A DNA stretch of 37,130 bases from contig JADFYI010000013.1 of the NCBI GenBank assembly GCA_015233145.1, forward strand, positions 1-37,130, in the 5' to 3' direction. The notes under the pieces were generated by a model, which saw nothing but the letters and a program-made list of their open reading frames with translations, ran no database searches and was not told where the DNA came from. Each line of letters begins with the position of its first letter. Positions within the stretch are counted from its first letter, which is position 1. The position numbers and the translations under genes were made by a program. Positions 1 through 11,200 of the stretch are shown here, one piece after another. Source of the stretch: Candidatus Omnitrophota bacterium. GTDB lineage: Bacteria; Omnitrophota; Gorgyraeia; Zapsychrales; Fredricksoniimonadaceae.

Positions 1-2
1 GC

Positions 3-1211
3 GAATTTCCTGACGGCAAGCGCATTCTCCGCGCCAAAATTGACATGAGCGCGCCTAATGTCTGGCTGCGCGACCCTGTGTTGTACCGCATCCGCCACGC
101 TGAGCATCATCATGCCGGCAAGGCATGGTGCATTTATCCGATGTATGATTTTGCCCACTGCCTGAGCGATTATATTGAAGGCATCACCCACAGCATTTGC
201 ACCCTGGAATTTGAAGTGCACCGTCCTCTTTATGACTGGATATTGGAATCTTTGGAATTACCGCGCCGTTTGCCGCACCAGTATGAATTTGCGCGGCTGA
301 ACATGACCTATACCGTGATGAGCAAGCGCAAGCTTCTGGAGCTGGTGCAAAAAAACATGGTGAGCGGCTGGGATGACCCGAGGATGCCCACGATTTGCGG
401 GATGCGCCGGCGGGGTTATCCGGCATCCGCCATCCGTGAATTCTGCCGCCGTATCGGCGTTGCCAAGGTTGAGGGCACTATTGACCTGTCTTTGTTGGAG
501 TTTTGCGTGCGTGAAGAGCTTAATAAAACCGCGCCCCGCAGGATGGCGGTGTTAAAACCGTTAAAAGTTGTGATTGAGAATTATCCTGACGGCCAGGTGG
601 ATGAACTTGACTGTATCAATAATCCGGAAGACCCGGCTCTGGGGACCCGTAAAGTCCCGTTTTCCAAGGTTATTTATATTGAACAGGATGATTTTCGCGA
701 AGCGCCTCCCAAGGAATTTTTCCGTCTGGCCCCAGGGCGTGAAGTGCGGCTCCGTTACGCGTATTTTATCAAGTGCACACAAGTCATCAAAGACCCGAAA
801 ACCAATGACATCCTGGAATTGCGCTGTACTTACGACCCGGCCACACGCGGCGGCGATTCTCCGGATGGCCGAAAAGTCAAATCCACGATCCATTGGGTGG
901 ATGCCTCGCGCTGTGCGGATATTGAGGCCCGGCTCTATGACCGGCTTTTTACCTGCGAAGACTTGAACAAAATTCCTGAAGGCAGGGATTATAAAGAATA
1001 TCTTAACCCGCAGTCTTTAACCGTGCTTTCTGGAGCCAAAGGAGAGCCATCCCTTGCCCTTGCCAAAACAGGGGAAATGTTTCAATTTGAACGCCTGGGA
1101 TATTTTTGCGTTGATTCCCTAAGTCCTTCCGGCAGAAAAGTTTTTAACCGAACCGTCAGCCTTAAAGATGAGTGGGCCAGGGTTGAAAAAAAGGCTGGCC
1201 ATATTAAATAA
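3..1211 (+). CDS. glnS: Glutaminyl-tRNA synthetase, C-terminal part (5' end outside window)
   Basis: This encodes the class I enzyme that charges tRNA-Gln with glutamine in the cytoplasm. The open frame runs in from the left edge at base 3; the ATG at 45 is internal, because the 14 codons before it continue typical GlnRS sequence ([15 protein letters not shown]). About 402 codons are visible. The class I KMSKS-type signature appears as VMSKRKL at about 315-335, inside the GlnRS-typical context [10 protein letters not shown]. The later half matches the two anticodon-binding beta-barrels of GlnRS ([12 protein letters not shown], the [13 protein letters not shown] region, and HWVDA). The HIGH motif lies outside the window. 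True GlnRS is restricted among bacteria, many of which use the Glu-tRNA amidotransferase route instead, so its presence is a modest taxonomic clue. Gene identity is secure. Confidence 0.96.
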   Translation, partial: EFPDGKRILRAKIDMSAPNVWLRDPVLYRIRHAEHHHAGKAWCIYPMYDFAHCLSDYIEGITHSICTLEFEVHRPLYDWILESLELPRRLPHQYEFARLNMTYTVMSKRKLLELVQKNMVSGWDDPRMPTICGMRRRGYPASAIREFCRRIGVAKVEGTIDLSLLEFCVREELNKTAPRRMAVLKPLKVVIENYPDGQVDELDCINNPEDPALGTRKVPFSKVIYIEQDDFREAPPKEFFRLAPGREVRLRYAYFIKCTQVIKDPKTNDILELRCTYDPATRGGDSPDGRKVKSTIHWVDASRCADIEARLYDRLFTCEDLNKIPEGRDYKEYLNPQSLTVLSGAKGEPSLALAKTGEMFQFERLGYFCVDSLSPSGRKVFNRTVSLKDEWARVEKKAGHIK

Positions 1212-1226
1212 AGCAAAATATTATAA

Positions 1227-1255
1227 TTGCGTCTTATACCTATAAGAGCTATTAT
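1227..1255 (+). promoter_or_regulatory. Candidate promoter with a palindrome in the spacer
   Basis: The 99-nt gap between glnS and the next gene is AT-rich. TTGCGT at 1227-1232 (3/6 to the sigma-70 -35 box) is separated by 17 nt from TATTAT at 1250-1255 (5/6 to the -10 box). A perfect 7-bp inverted repeat, TCTTATA-CC-TATAAGA (1232-1247), fills the spacer and could be an operator. A second -10-like TATAAT lies at 1222-1227 but has no good -35 partner. Sigma-factor preferences of this organism are unknown, so this is a weak call. Confidence 0.32.
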
Positions 1256-1310
1256 GGGCTAAATTATTTTTCGTATGTCTTTGAATCCAAAACCTGTTAT
1301 AGGAAGGCCT

Positions 1311-2249
1311 ATGAAGCATACACACCCTGTTTTTGCCGTGATTCTGACCACGGTTTTCTCGCTGATTTTCTTTTCTTTGGCCCAGGCGGCTGAAATCATC
1401 AACATCAATTATCGCTACAAAGTGGCATTTACAGATCTGACGGAAACTGACGTCAGGGCCAATGACCTGGTGAACGTCACGACATCGGATGGAAAGACTG
1501 TGCATTTGAAAGTTTTGGAAGCTTTTCCGGTGATGGCAAAGTTGACAATTCCCGATGGTGATGAGACCCTCACAGATGACCAGTTTTCCAGGGTTGTGGT
1601 GGGAAGCAAAGTCGTGCCGGCATCGTCAGGGAATCGGACGGCAGCGCCCAAAATAGCGGCTCAGGAATCCAGGCCGCCGCAAACTGCGGCCAAAGAGATT
1701 ACGCGTTCATCAGAGGCCGAGGACGATACCCCGGCCCATGTGGAAAAATATTCTCCAGCCGAGGCTGTGGAGCCTTCTTATAAAACGCCAGTTCAGGAAG
1801 AGACAAAACCGGTTGTTCATGAACCGGTTAAGAAAGATGTTGTGGAAAAGACAGAAGCGTTGAGTGACGCCTCTTCGAAAGACGGATGTTTTGCCCGCAT
1901 GACCGCGCTGGAAACCCGGCTTGACCAGATGATGGCGCATAATGTGAAGCTTACGGAAAATATTTCCCAGCTTTTAACAGAAAAGAACGAAGCCACGGCC
2001 TTGGCCCATGAAAAAGAGGCCAAAGAAGCCGCGGCACGGGCAAAGGCCGAAGATTTGACGTCGCAAAATGGCGCTCTTTTGGAGCGTGTCAAGTCTGCGG
2101 AATCAGCCAAAGCCGCGCTTGAGCAGGATAATGCGGCTGAGCGCAAAGAAATCGAAAATTTAAACTTGAAGCTCGGGGAGCTCAAGAAAAAACTTGCAAG
2201 GATGGTTGAGATCGTTAACGCCAATATGAAAGCCTATGAAAAACAATAA
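1311..2249 (+). CDS. Secreted protein with small N-terminal domain, charged linker and C-terminal coiled coil (unknown function)
   Basis: I do not recognise this family. The frame opens at 1275, but I choose the ATG at 1311 because it has a good ribosome site (AGGAAGG, 1301-1307) and gives a clean signal peptide: KHTH, then a hydrophobic core, then SLAQA before AEI. That makes 312 residues. The mature protein starts with about 75 residues that look like a small beta-rich domain, followed by about 90 residues rich in Pro, Glu, Lys and Ala that should be disordered, with a single cysteine just after (KDGCFAR). The last ~115 residues are heptad-patterned coiled coil ending at AYEKQ. The gene overlaps the giant coiled-coil gene by 14 nt, so the two are probably translated together and may act together, for example as an adaptor or anchor for the giant rod. 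That role is inference. Confidence 0.8.
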   Translation: MKHTHPVFAVILTTVFSLIFFSLAQAAEIININYRYKVAFTDLTETDVRANDLVNVTTSDGKTVHLKVLEAFPVMAKLTIPDGDETLTDDQFSRVVVGSKVVPASSGNRTAAPKIAAQESRPPQTAAKEITRSSEAEDDTPAHVEKYSPAEAVEPSYKTPVQEETKPVVHEPVKKDVVEKTEALSDASSKDGCFARMTALETRLDQMMAHNVKLTENISQLLTEKNEATALAHEKEAKEAAARAKAEDLTSQNGALLERVKSAESAKAALEQDNAAERKEIENLNLKLGELKKKLARMVEIVNANMKAYEKQ

Positions 2250-5200
2250 GCCAGTTTCCCTTCTTCTTGCCGTAACATTCGCCTTTTCAACACTTCCGTA
2301 TCGCTATGTCCTTGCCGAGGACACCAGCGGTATCGTCAAGCAGGACGATATCTTTTTTCTCCAGGAAGATGTGAAAAACCTTAAAACCAAGCTGGCTGTG
2401 AAAGATGCGGAGCTGGGCAAGGCTTTGGCGGAAAAGTCTTCTTTTGAACGTAAGCTCGAGATTGCGGAAAAGGAGCGTTCGCTGCTTGAGGCCAAGGTCG
2501 GCCAGATGCAAAAAAACCTTGTTTTGGAGGGCGGCGAGAATACAACGGTTGCGGAAGTTAAAAAACAGCTGCAGGAAAAAGAGCAGGAATTGAAGCTTTC
2601 AAAGCTTGTACTCGAGGAAAAAAGCGAGCGGTCCTTGAAGCTGGCCAAAGACATTGAGAGCGCGGGCCTGGAAAGCGAAAGGCTTAAAGCAGAACTGCAA
2701 CGCGTTAACGGGGAACTTCAAAGCGTTAAAGACAGCTTGGAAAAACGCGTGGCTGAGGAAAAATCAGGATATGAGTCGAAAATAAAAGATATTCAGGAAC
2801 GGCTCAACGCGGAACAGAAATTCTCCGAAGAAAAAGTCAAGCAGGCCACCTTGCCTCTCGAGGACAAAATCCGTTCGCTGGATTTGAAGGTGGCTGCTAA
2901 AGATGAGGAAGCCCGCACGAAAATGACTGCGGCGACAGCGCCCCTTCAGGAAAAAGTGAACGCTCTGGAAAAACAGCTGGCCGCGGCCAAAACATCAGCT
3001 TCTGATGAGGTTGTTAAAGCCAAAGAATCGTTGCAAAAGAAAATCGAGGCGTTGCAGGGAGAGCTTGCTTCCAGCAAAGAGGCGTCTTCCTCTGAAATAG
3101 AGAAAGCCAAGTCTGCGGCGGAAGCCAGGGTCCATGCCCTGGAAGCTCAGCTTCAAAAGAAAATGGATGAGGCCCAAAAATCCGCAGAAGCCCAGAAAAA
3201 AGGATCAGAGGACACGGTTTCTGGATTGAAAGCGGAAATTGAAAAATTAAAGCAGGATATTACCGGAAAAGAGAGCAAGCTCGCGCAGGCGCTGAAAGAT
3301 AAAGAGGCGCTTTCCAGCCGTTTATCATCCCTGGAAAACGACAAGGCTCTGTTGGCCCAGAAGGCTTCAGGTGACAAGAAAACATCCGAAGACCGTTTGG
3401 CGTCGCTGGACAAGGAACTGGCAGGCGTTAAAGCCTCTGTTGGCGAGAAAGAATCCAGGATTTCGGCGCTGGAGTCCCAAAAAACGTCTTTGCAGAAAAC
3501 AATATCTGAAATGCAGGCTGCTAAAGAAGAAACCGCCAGGCTTGTTGAGGACCTTAAAGCCAAAATTTTTCAAGCAGAGGCTAGGGCCAAAGAGTCTCTC
3601 GAGGTTGCAAAATCAGAAACCCAGAAATCTTTGGAAGCCGTGAAAGCGGAGTCTGCTGAAAAAGTTATTCAGGCCAGGGCTGATGCTCAAAAGGCTGTGG
3701 AAACAGCCAAGGCTGAAGCCCAGAGAGCCATTGAGACAGCCAAAGCCGAGAGGGAGGCCAAAATAATAGAGGCTGATAAAAAGAATGAAGAAAGCCTTGC
3801 TCTTGTTAAGGCAGGAAATGCCAGGGCCAGTGAAGCCCAGGCCAGGGCAGATGCATCTGTGGCTGCCATTAAGGCTGATGCTGCGCAAAAAATTTCCGAT
3901 GCCCAGGCCAAAGCCCAGGCCAGTATAGAGGCAGCCAGGGTTGAGGCCCAAAAAGCCGTGGAAACAGCCAAGGCCGAAGCCAAAAGAGCCCTTGAAGCGG
4001 CAAAAGCTGAGTCAGCTGAACAAATGGCGCAGGTCAATTTAAAGGCTCAGGCCATGATGGACAGCGTTAAAGCTGACGCTGAGTTGAGGATTGCCCAGGC
4101 CAATAAAAAGAGTGAAGAAAGCCTTGCGGCAGCTAAGGCAGAGTCTTTGAAATCGGCGCAGGCTAATGCCAGGGCTGATGAGATTGTTTCTTCTGTCAAG
4201 GCGGATGCGGCAGTAAAAATCAAAGAGGCGAATGCCAGGGCCCAGGCGAGCATTGACGCAGCCAGGGCGGATGATCAAAAACTTTTGGATGCGGCGAAAG
4301 CGGATGCTGCGAGCAAAATTACCCAGGCCAGGGCTGATGCGCAAAAAGCGGTTGAGGCGGTCAAGGCGGAATCACTGGCTGTCATTGATGCGACCAAAGC
4401 CTCCAAAGACCAGGCCCAGGCTGTGTCTGATGCCGAGCTTGCCAGGGCCAAGGAAGAAACTTTAAAGTTGAAGGCGTTTGCGGATGACAAGATCAAAACG
4501 CTGTCTGCTGTTCTTTCTGAAAAAAATAATCTGGAAAAAGAGTTAAGCCGGCAAAAAGCGGAATCCGAAAAATTATCGTCGGATGCTGAAGCGGCAAAGC
4601 AGTCGTTATCCGCGCTTCAGTCTTCGATCCCTGAACGCATTGCCAAAGAAAAGGCGGTGCTGGAAGACAAGATCAGGTCTTTGCAGGCAGAAATTCAAAA
4701 CACTCTTCAAAGCGGCCAGGAAGCCCTGAGAGCTGCCAAGGCTGACGCCCAAAAACAGATTAATGATTTGAACCTCGCGCTACAGGCTGAAAAATCAGCC
4801 TTGCCCGGAAGGCTTAAAGAGTCTCAAGCGCCGTTTGAAGCCAAAATTGCGGAATTAAAGAAGAATTTGGACAATGCCATCCAGGCCGGAAAAGACAAAG
4901 ATAAAATGTACGGTGATCTGGCGCTCGAGTTTAAGGCAGCCAAATTTAATGAAAAAGAATTTAAGTCCTCGCTGGGGGACTTGCAGGCCAAATTTAAAGA
5001 AAATGAGGCCGCCTTACCCGGAAAATTGGCCGAGGCAAAAAAACCTCTGGAAGAAAAGATCAGCCAGCTTAACGGTTCCTTGAACAGTCTGGATCTTGAG
5101 ATTAAAGACAAGGCTAGGCAGATTTCTTCCATCGGGGCGGAAAGAGACGGGCTTTTGAAAGACAAGGCCGCGCTTTCTTCTTCCGTGGCTGAACTTGAGA

Positions 5201-8200
5201 AAAAGCTGGGGACGGCCCAGGCGGATGCCTCTCAAGAAAAGTCTTTTGTTGAAGACGCCATGTCAAAATTAAAGGCTTTTTCCGGCGAGCGTGATAGTTT
5301 GCTTGCCAGGAAAGAATCACTGACACAATCTTTGGCAAAACTTGAAACACAGATGACGAGCGCCAAAGACGAGATCGCGGCATTATCTAAAAATGTTGAT
5401 GCCAAAAACAAAGAAACGTCGGATTTAACAAAAGAGCGTGATGCGCTTTTAAAAGATAAAGAAACTTTAAGCGCAAAGGCTGCCAATTTAAATGCCCTTT
5501 CCCTAAAGACCCAAGAGGATGCCAGGGCCTTAGTTCAGTCGCTTGAACAGTCTATCCCGGTAAAAATTGCTGAGGCTAAAAAGCCGCTTGAAGAAGCCAT
5601 TGGCGGCTTAAACGAGAAGATTAAGAAACTCGACGGGGAAATCATTGATAAAGACCAGGAATTAAAAAATATCAGGGTTCAGCGTGATAATCTGGCCCAG
5701 AAACTGAACAAGCTCACAGCAGATTATGCGTCTTTGGAGGAAAAATCCGGGCTTTTGAAAAACGAGCTTGCTCAGGTCAGGGCGTCCGTTCCCCTGGAGG
5801 TTGAAAAAGCGGTGAAGCCGCTTGCTGCCCAGGTTTCTCAATTAAAAGAGGAAGGGCTTCAAAAAGAAAAGGTTTCGAAAGACCAGATAGCCGCGCTTCA
5901 ATCAAGCTTGGCGGCGACGAAGGCCAAAGCCAAAGACGATGTGGCCATGGCGCAGGAAAAAATTTCTTCTGTGCAGGCTCAGGCCAACAGTCAAATAGCG
6001 ACTGTGCAAGCCAAGGCGAAAGAGGATGTGTCTGCGGCGCAGAGTAAGGCCAAAGAGGAAGCGTCTTCTTTGCAGGCCCAATACAACAGCCAAATAGCGA
6101 CTGTGCAAGCCAAGGCGAAAGAGGATGTGTCTGCGGTGCAGAGTAAGGCCAAAGATCAGCTAGCCGCTATGGAAGCCAAGTCCCAAGAGGATCTGGCCGT
6201 CGTTGAGGCAAAATCCAAAGCCCAGATTTCCCAGGCCCAAAAACGCCAGGCAGAACTTTCCGAGGAGTTAAAGGCCAAAGATCAGGCCTTGTCAGCCAGG
6301 GAAAAGTCTTTAGCTGAAGCGCTTAAAAATATTGATGCCTTGAATAAAGAGATGGCGAGCCTTGGCCAGGAGAAAGCCGCGCTGCTCGCGGAGATTGAAA
6401 AGGCCAAGGCGGCGCAAGCGCAGCTTAATGCGCTTATTCCGCAAAAAGTGAGTGAAGCTCAAAAACCGTTGAATGATAAAATTGCCCAGCTTGAGGCATC
6501 GCTGGATGAGAAATCCGCAGGCCTGGAAGCCAGGAGCAAGGAATTATCTGCGGTCATTTCCAAGCGTGACGATATGGAAAAGGATCTTGCCTCTGCGCGC
6601 GCTGATGGAGAAAAGCTCAAAAAAGATATTATTGCCCTGCAGGAAAAGGCCCGCGATGCCGTCCAATCAGTGCCTGGCAAAGTGGCTGAGGCGGTCAAGC
6701 CGTATCAGGATAAAATCCAGTCTCTTTCTGCCCAGCTTGAGGCGCTCACAAAAACAGAAGCGAGTAAAGAGTCGGAAATTGCTTTCTTAAGCCGCGAGCA
6801 TGATAGTTTGAGCGCCACCCTTGCGAAGGCCTCTAAAGAAAAAGAAGCGCTCGCAAACGATATTTCTTTGGCGCGTGAGAAAATGAAGTCGCTGGAAGAA
6901 TCCATCCCATTAAAAACAGCCCAAACCGCTCTGCCTTTGAACGCCAAAATCAGCTTACTGGAGAAGGCGGCTATTGAACGCGACGAGAGCCTGAAGGCCT
7001 TGAAAGCCTCGAACGCTGAACTTAAATCCACAACAGAACGCCTGTCTTCGGAAAAAACAGCCTTGACTGCAGAAAAAGCAGGGCTGTTAAATGAGCGCAC
7101 CCAGTTAACGCAATCTCTCAAAGATCTTGAAGCTTCAGTCCCTGCCAAAATCGCTGAGGCAAAAAAACCGATAGAAGCAGATTTGTCCGAAGCGCGTGAG
7201 AAGCTGGCGTCATTACAGTCTGCGCTCAAAAGTAAGGAAGAATCACTCAAAGACGCATCCAAACGCGAAGAGGGATTGTCAAAAGACCTGGAGGCTTTAA
7301 AAGCCAAAAAGGCGTCACTGGAGACGGCTTTAAGCGATGCTAAGAATAATATAGAGGCCTTGACCCGGGCGATCCCCCAAAAAGTTGCGGAAGCCCAGGT
7401 GCCTTTGAACGCAAAAATCAGCTCGCTTTCCGACGAAATAAAGGCGCGGGAAGCCGAGGCTGTCCAAAAAGATAATGCGTTTAAGGCCCTGGATGCGGCG
7501 AAAGCGCAAAAAGAAAAAGAATTGTCATCGGCCATCCTTGCGTCACAAAACAAGGCCGCAGATCTGGAAGGCAAATTGAAGGCCTCGGAAGACCAAGCCG
7601 TTTCGCTTAAAGCTTCCATTCCTGTGAAGGTGGCAGAGGTGAGGACAGCCCTTGAAGCCGAAGCTGCCCGGGCGCGTGAAAGAATAGACGTGCTTTCAAA
7701 AGATGCTTTGCAAAAAGCCCAGGCGCTTTCAACGTTAACCCAGGAAAAGGAATCGCTTTTAAAAAGCCTTTCCCAGGAACAGTCGTTACGCCAGAAGCTT
7801 GAAAAAGACCTTGCACAATCAACGGAAAACTTGAAGGGTGTCCAAAACAGCATTCCTGCGAAACTGGCCGAAGTCCGTTTGCCGCTGGAGCAGGAATCTA
7901 AAACGCTTCAAGACAAGCTTTCTTCCCTTTTAAAGGATCTGGGCAAGAAAAACAGCGACCTTGCCGAATCAGAGAAGACCGGTGATGCTTTGTGGAAGGA
8001 ATTGAAAGCAGCCCAGGAGGAGAAGGCAAAGTCTGACCAGGAACTGTCAAAGCTTCGGGCCTGGGTCAAGGGTATGGAAGCGGGCTTGCCCGGAAAGATT
8101 GCGGAAGCTAAAAAGCCGCTGGAAGACAAGATCAATGCCCTGGAAGCAGAAATCCAGTCGCTGACAGCGTCGTTAAAAGATAAGGAAACCTCGCTTAAGG

Positions 8201-11200
8201 CCCTGTCGAATGAATTCAACAACACTTCGGCGCAATTGAAAGCGGAAAAAGAAAAGGCTCAAAAGCTTGCCGGAGACCTTGCTGGCGCGCAGGCGGAATT
8301 GAAGCGGATGACAGAATCAGAGCCTGAAAAACTCGCCTCCGTCCGCACGCCGCTTGAGGCCAAGGTTGCAGATTTTTCCGTCCAGCTTAAAAAAGCCGAA
8401 GAAGAAATCGCTGCAAAAAATGAACAGTTGAAAAAGATAAACGAGGAGTATTCGGCGCAAACAAAAGAGCTTTTGTCGACGGGCGAAGCCAGGGCTGCTG
8501 TGGAAAAAGCCCTGGCCCAGGAGAAAGAGAACCTAAACACGCTTAATGCCAATATCCCGGGCCGTTTGGCATCTGCCAAATTTCCGCTTGAAAAAAAGAT
8601 CGCTGACCTTCAGGAAGAATCCAATAGCCAGAAAAAGGCTTTGAGCGAAAAAGAGTCTCTTTATAACGCCGTGATGAAACAAAAAGAATCCCTGCAGGCT
8701 GAAAAAGAGGCGTTAACAGCGGCCAAGTCCGCCGCAGAACATGATCTTTTCGTGGCCCGCGATAATCTTAAAAAAGTTCAGGACGCTATCCCTCAGATGA
8801 CAGCCCAGGCCCGCCAGCCTCTTGAGGAAAAGGTTAAGGCGCTCGAGTCCCAGGTTTTCGCGAGCAACGAAACCATCAAGGCAAAAGAAAATGCCCTGGC
8901 CTCTCTTAACAAGTCGTACAGTGATCTTGTGAGCAACAAACAGTCTGTTGATGCCAAAGTCTCGTCGTTGGAAAAGGCGCTTTTGGATGCGCAGGCCGCG
9001 TTAAAAAAATCGAACGAATCATTGCCGGCCAAGCTTTCTGAAGCAAAAAAGCCGCTCGAAGAGGCGCTTAATCAACAGCAGGCCACTTTGGAGAAAAAAA
9101 TAGCGGATTTTCAGTTGCAGATGGAAGCCCAGAAAAAGGCTTTTAATGATAAAAACGCGCAGTATAACGATCTGGCCAGGCAGAAAGACGCGCTTGCTGC
9201 TGAAAAGTCAGCGCTTTTGGAGTCGAAAGAGAAAGTTGAACAGGCGCTGGCCCTGGCGCGCGAGGAATTGAAGAAAACCCAGGAGGCTGTCCCCCAAAAA
9301 CTTGCAGAGGTTACAACGCCCCTGCAGGCGAAATCCGATGAGCTCGCAAAACAGTTGGTAGCCAAAGATGCTGAGTTTAAAAATAAAGTGTCAGAGCTTG
9401 AGGCTGTGACGCGTGAGCGTGAGGCCCTGAAGCGCGACACCGATACGCTGTCATTTGCCAAAGCCAAATTGGCTCAGGATGTGGCAGGATTAAACGAGCA
9501 GTTGAAGAAAACCACGGCCAATGTTCCTCTCCAGGTTGAAGCGGCCCAAAAGCCTTTGTCCGAAAAGATTGCGTCGCTTCAGGCAGAGTTGGCGGCGCAG
9601 GAAAAGGCATTAAACGGCAAAGGCAGTGAGTATGCTGCGTTGTTAAAAGAAAAGAATGCCCTGGCTGAAGAAAAGTCTGCGCTGGCCTCGCAGAAAGACC
9701 AGGCCGACCATGCCCTGGCCGCGTTACGCGAGGAATTGAAGAAAACCCAGGAGGCCGTTCCCCAAAAGCTTGCGCAGGCCACGACCCCTTTACAGGAGAA
9801 ATCCGATGGGCTCGCCAAGCAGTTGGCTGCCAAAGATGCTGAATTGAAAAATAAAATATCAGAGCTTGAGGGCGTAACACGCGAGCGTGAGGCCTTAAAA
9901 CATAATATGGAGGCTTTGGCAGCGGAAAAAAGCAGGCTTGCGGTTGATGTCGCTGATATCACTGACCAGCTAAAAAGAGCCACGGCCAGTGTTCCTCTAA
10001 AAGTTGAGGCTTCTCAAAAACCTTTGTTTTTAAAAATCGCCGCGCTTGAAACGAAATTACAGGCCGCGGAAAAGTCGTTAGACGGTAAAGGCAGTGATTA
10101 TGCAGCGCTGTTAAAAGAAAAAAACGCACTCGCTGAAGAAAAGTCTGCGCTGGCCTCGCAGAAAGACCAGGCCGATCATGCCCTGGCTGGGTTGCGCGAA
10201 GAATTGAAGAAAGCCCAGGATGCTGTCCCCCAAAAACTTGCAGAGGTTGCAACGCCTTTGCAGGCCAAGTCCGACGAGCTCGCAAAACAGTTGGCAGCCA
10301 AAGATGCTGAACTTAAAGAAAAAACAGGCCAGATAGAAGCGTCAAAACATGACCAGGAAGAGTTAAAACGCACGCTCGAAAAGTTGTCTTTGGAAAAAAC
10401 AGGGCTTGAAAATCAGGTGACTGCGTTTAATGAAAAAATAAAGGCTCTCACCGATGCGGTGCCGGAAAAGATTTTAGAAGCAGAGAAACCTTTGACCCAA
10501 AAAGTTACGGCCCTTCAGGACGAGCTGGCCAAAGACAAAGAATCCCTGCCGGAGAAACTGGCAGGCGCGAAAAAGCCTTTGGAAGAAAAACTGGAAGCTG
10601 TGAGCGGCCAGGTGAAATCTCTGGACGCGGCTGTTAAAGAAAAAGAGGCTGCGCTTAAAACCCTCGGGAAAGAGCGCGACGACTTAACCCAGCAGCTTCG
10701 CGCGGAAGAAGCCAAGACCTCGAGGCTTACAGCAGCGCTTTCAGCATCCATGGCAGAGTTGAAAAAGACCAATGACGATGTTCCTCAAAAGCTGGCCGTG
10801 ATGCGTCAGCCTTTGGAAGCAGAAATGTTCAAGGCTCAGACCAATCTTGAAAAAACCAGGGCTGAGGTCACGGCCAAGGCCGCCCAGCTCGAAGGGGTTT
10901 CTCACGAGCGTGACACTTTAAAGCAGAACATTCAGCAGTTGTCATCGGAGAAAGAATCTTTGACAAAACAGATTGCGGAACTCAACAATAAAATAAAGTC
11001 TTCGGCCGATGCCTTGCCTGGCCAGTTGAGTGAGGCCCGAAAGCCTTTGGAAGAGACGATTGCCCGCTTAAACGACCAGATGAAATCCATCGAGTCGTCA
11101 GTCCCCGCCAAGGTGGCCGAGGTTAGAGATCCCCTTGAGAAGAAAACAGCGGCATTGCAATCTCAAATTGATGCGCAGTTAAAGGCGCTCAATGACAAGG

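Noticed and set aside
1175-1200. Hairpin GGCCAG/CTGGCC at the end of glnS as a terminator
   Set aside because: It lies inside the coding sequence, has a 14-nt loop and is followed by an AT-mixed stretch with no T tract.
6705-7853. A 382-codon open frame on the minus strand
   Set aside because: It lies wholly inside the giant coiled-coil gene. Lys/Glu/Ala/Leu-rich codons rarely give stops on the opposite strand, and the antisense product (Ser/Phe/Ala-rich) has no domain character. The same holds for 12099-12860 and the other antisense frames in this gene.
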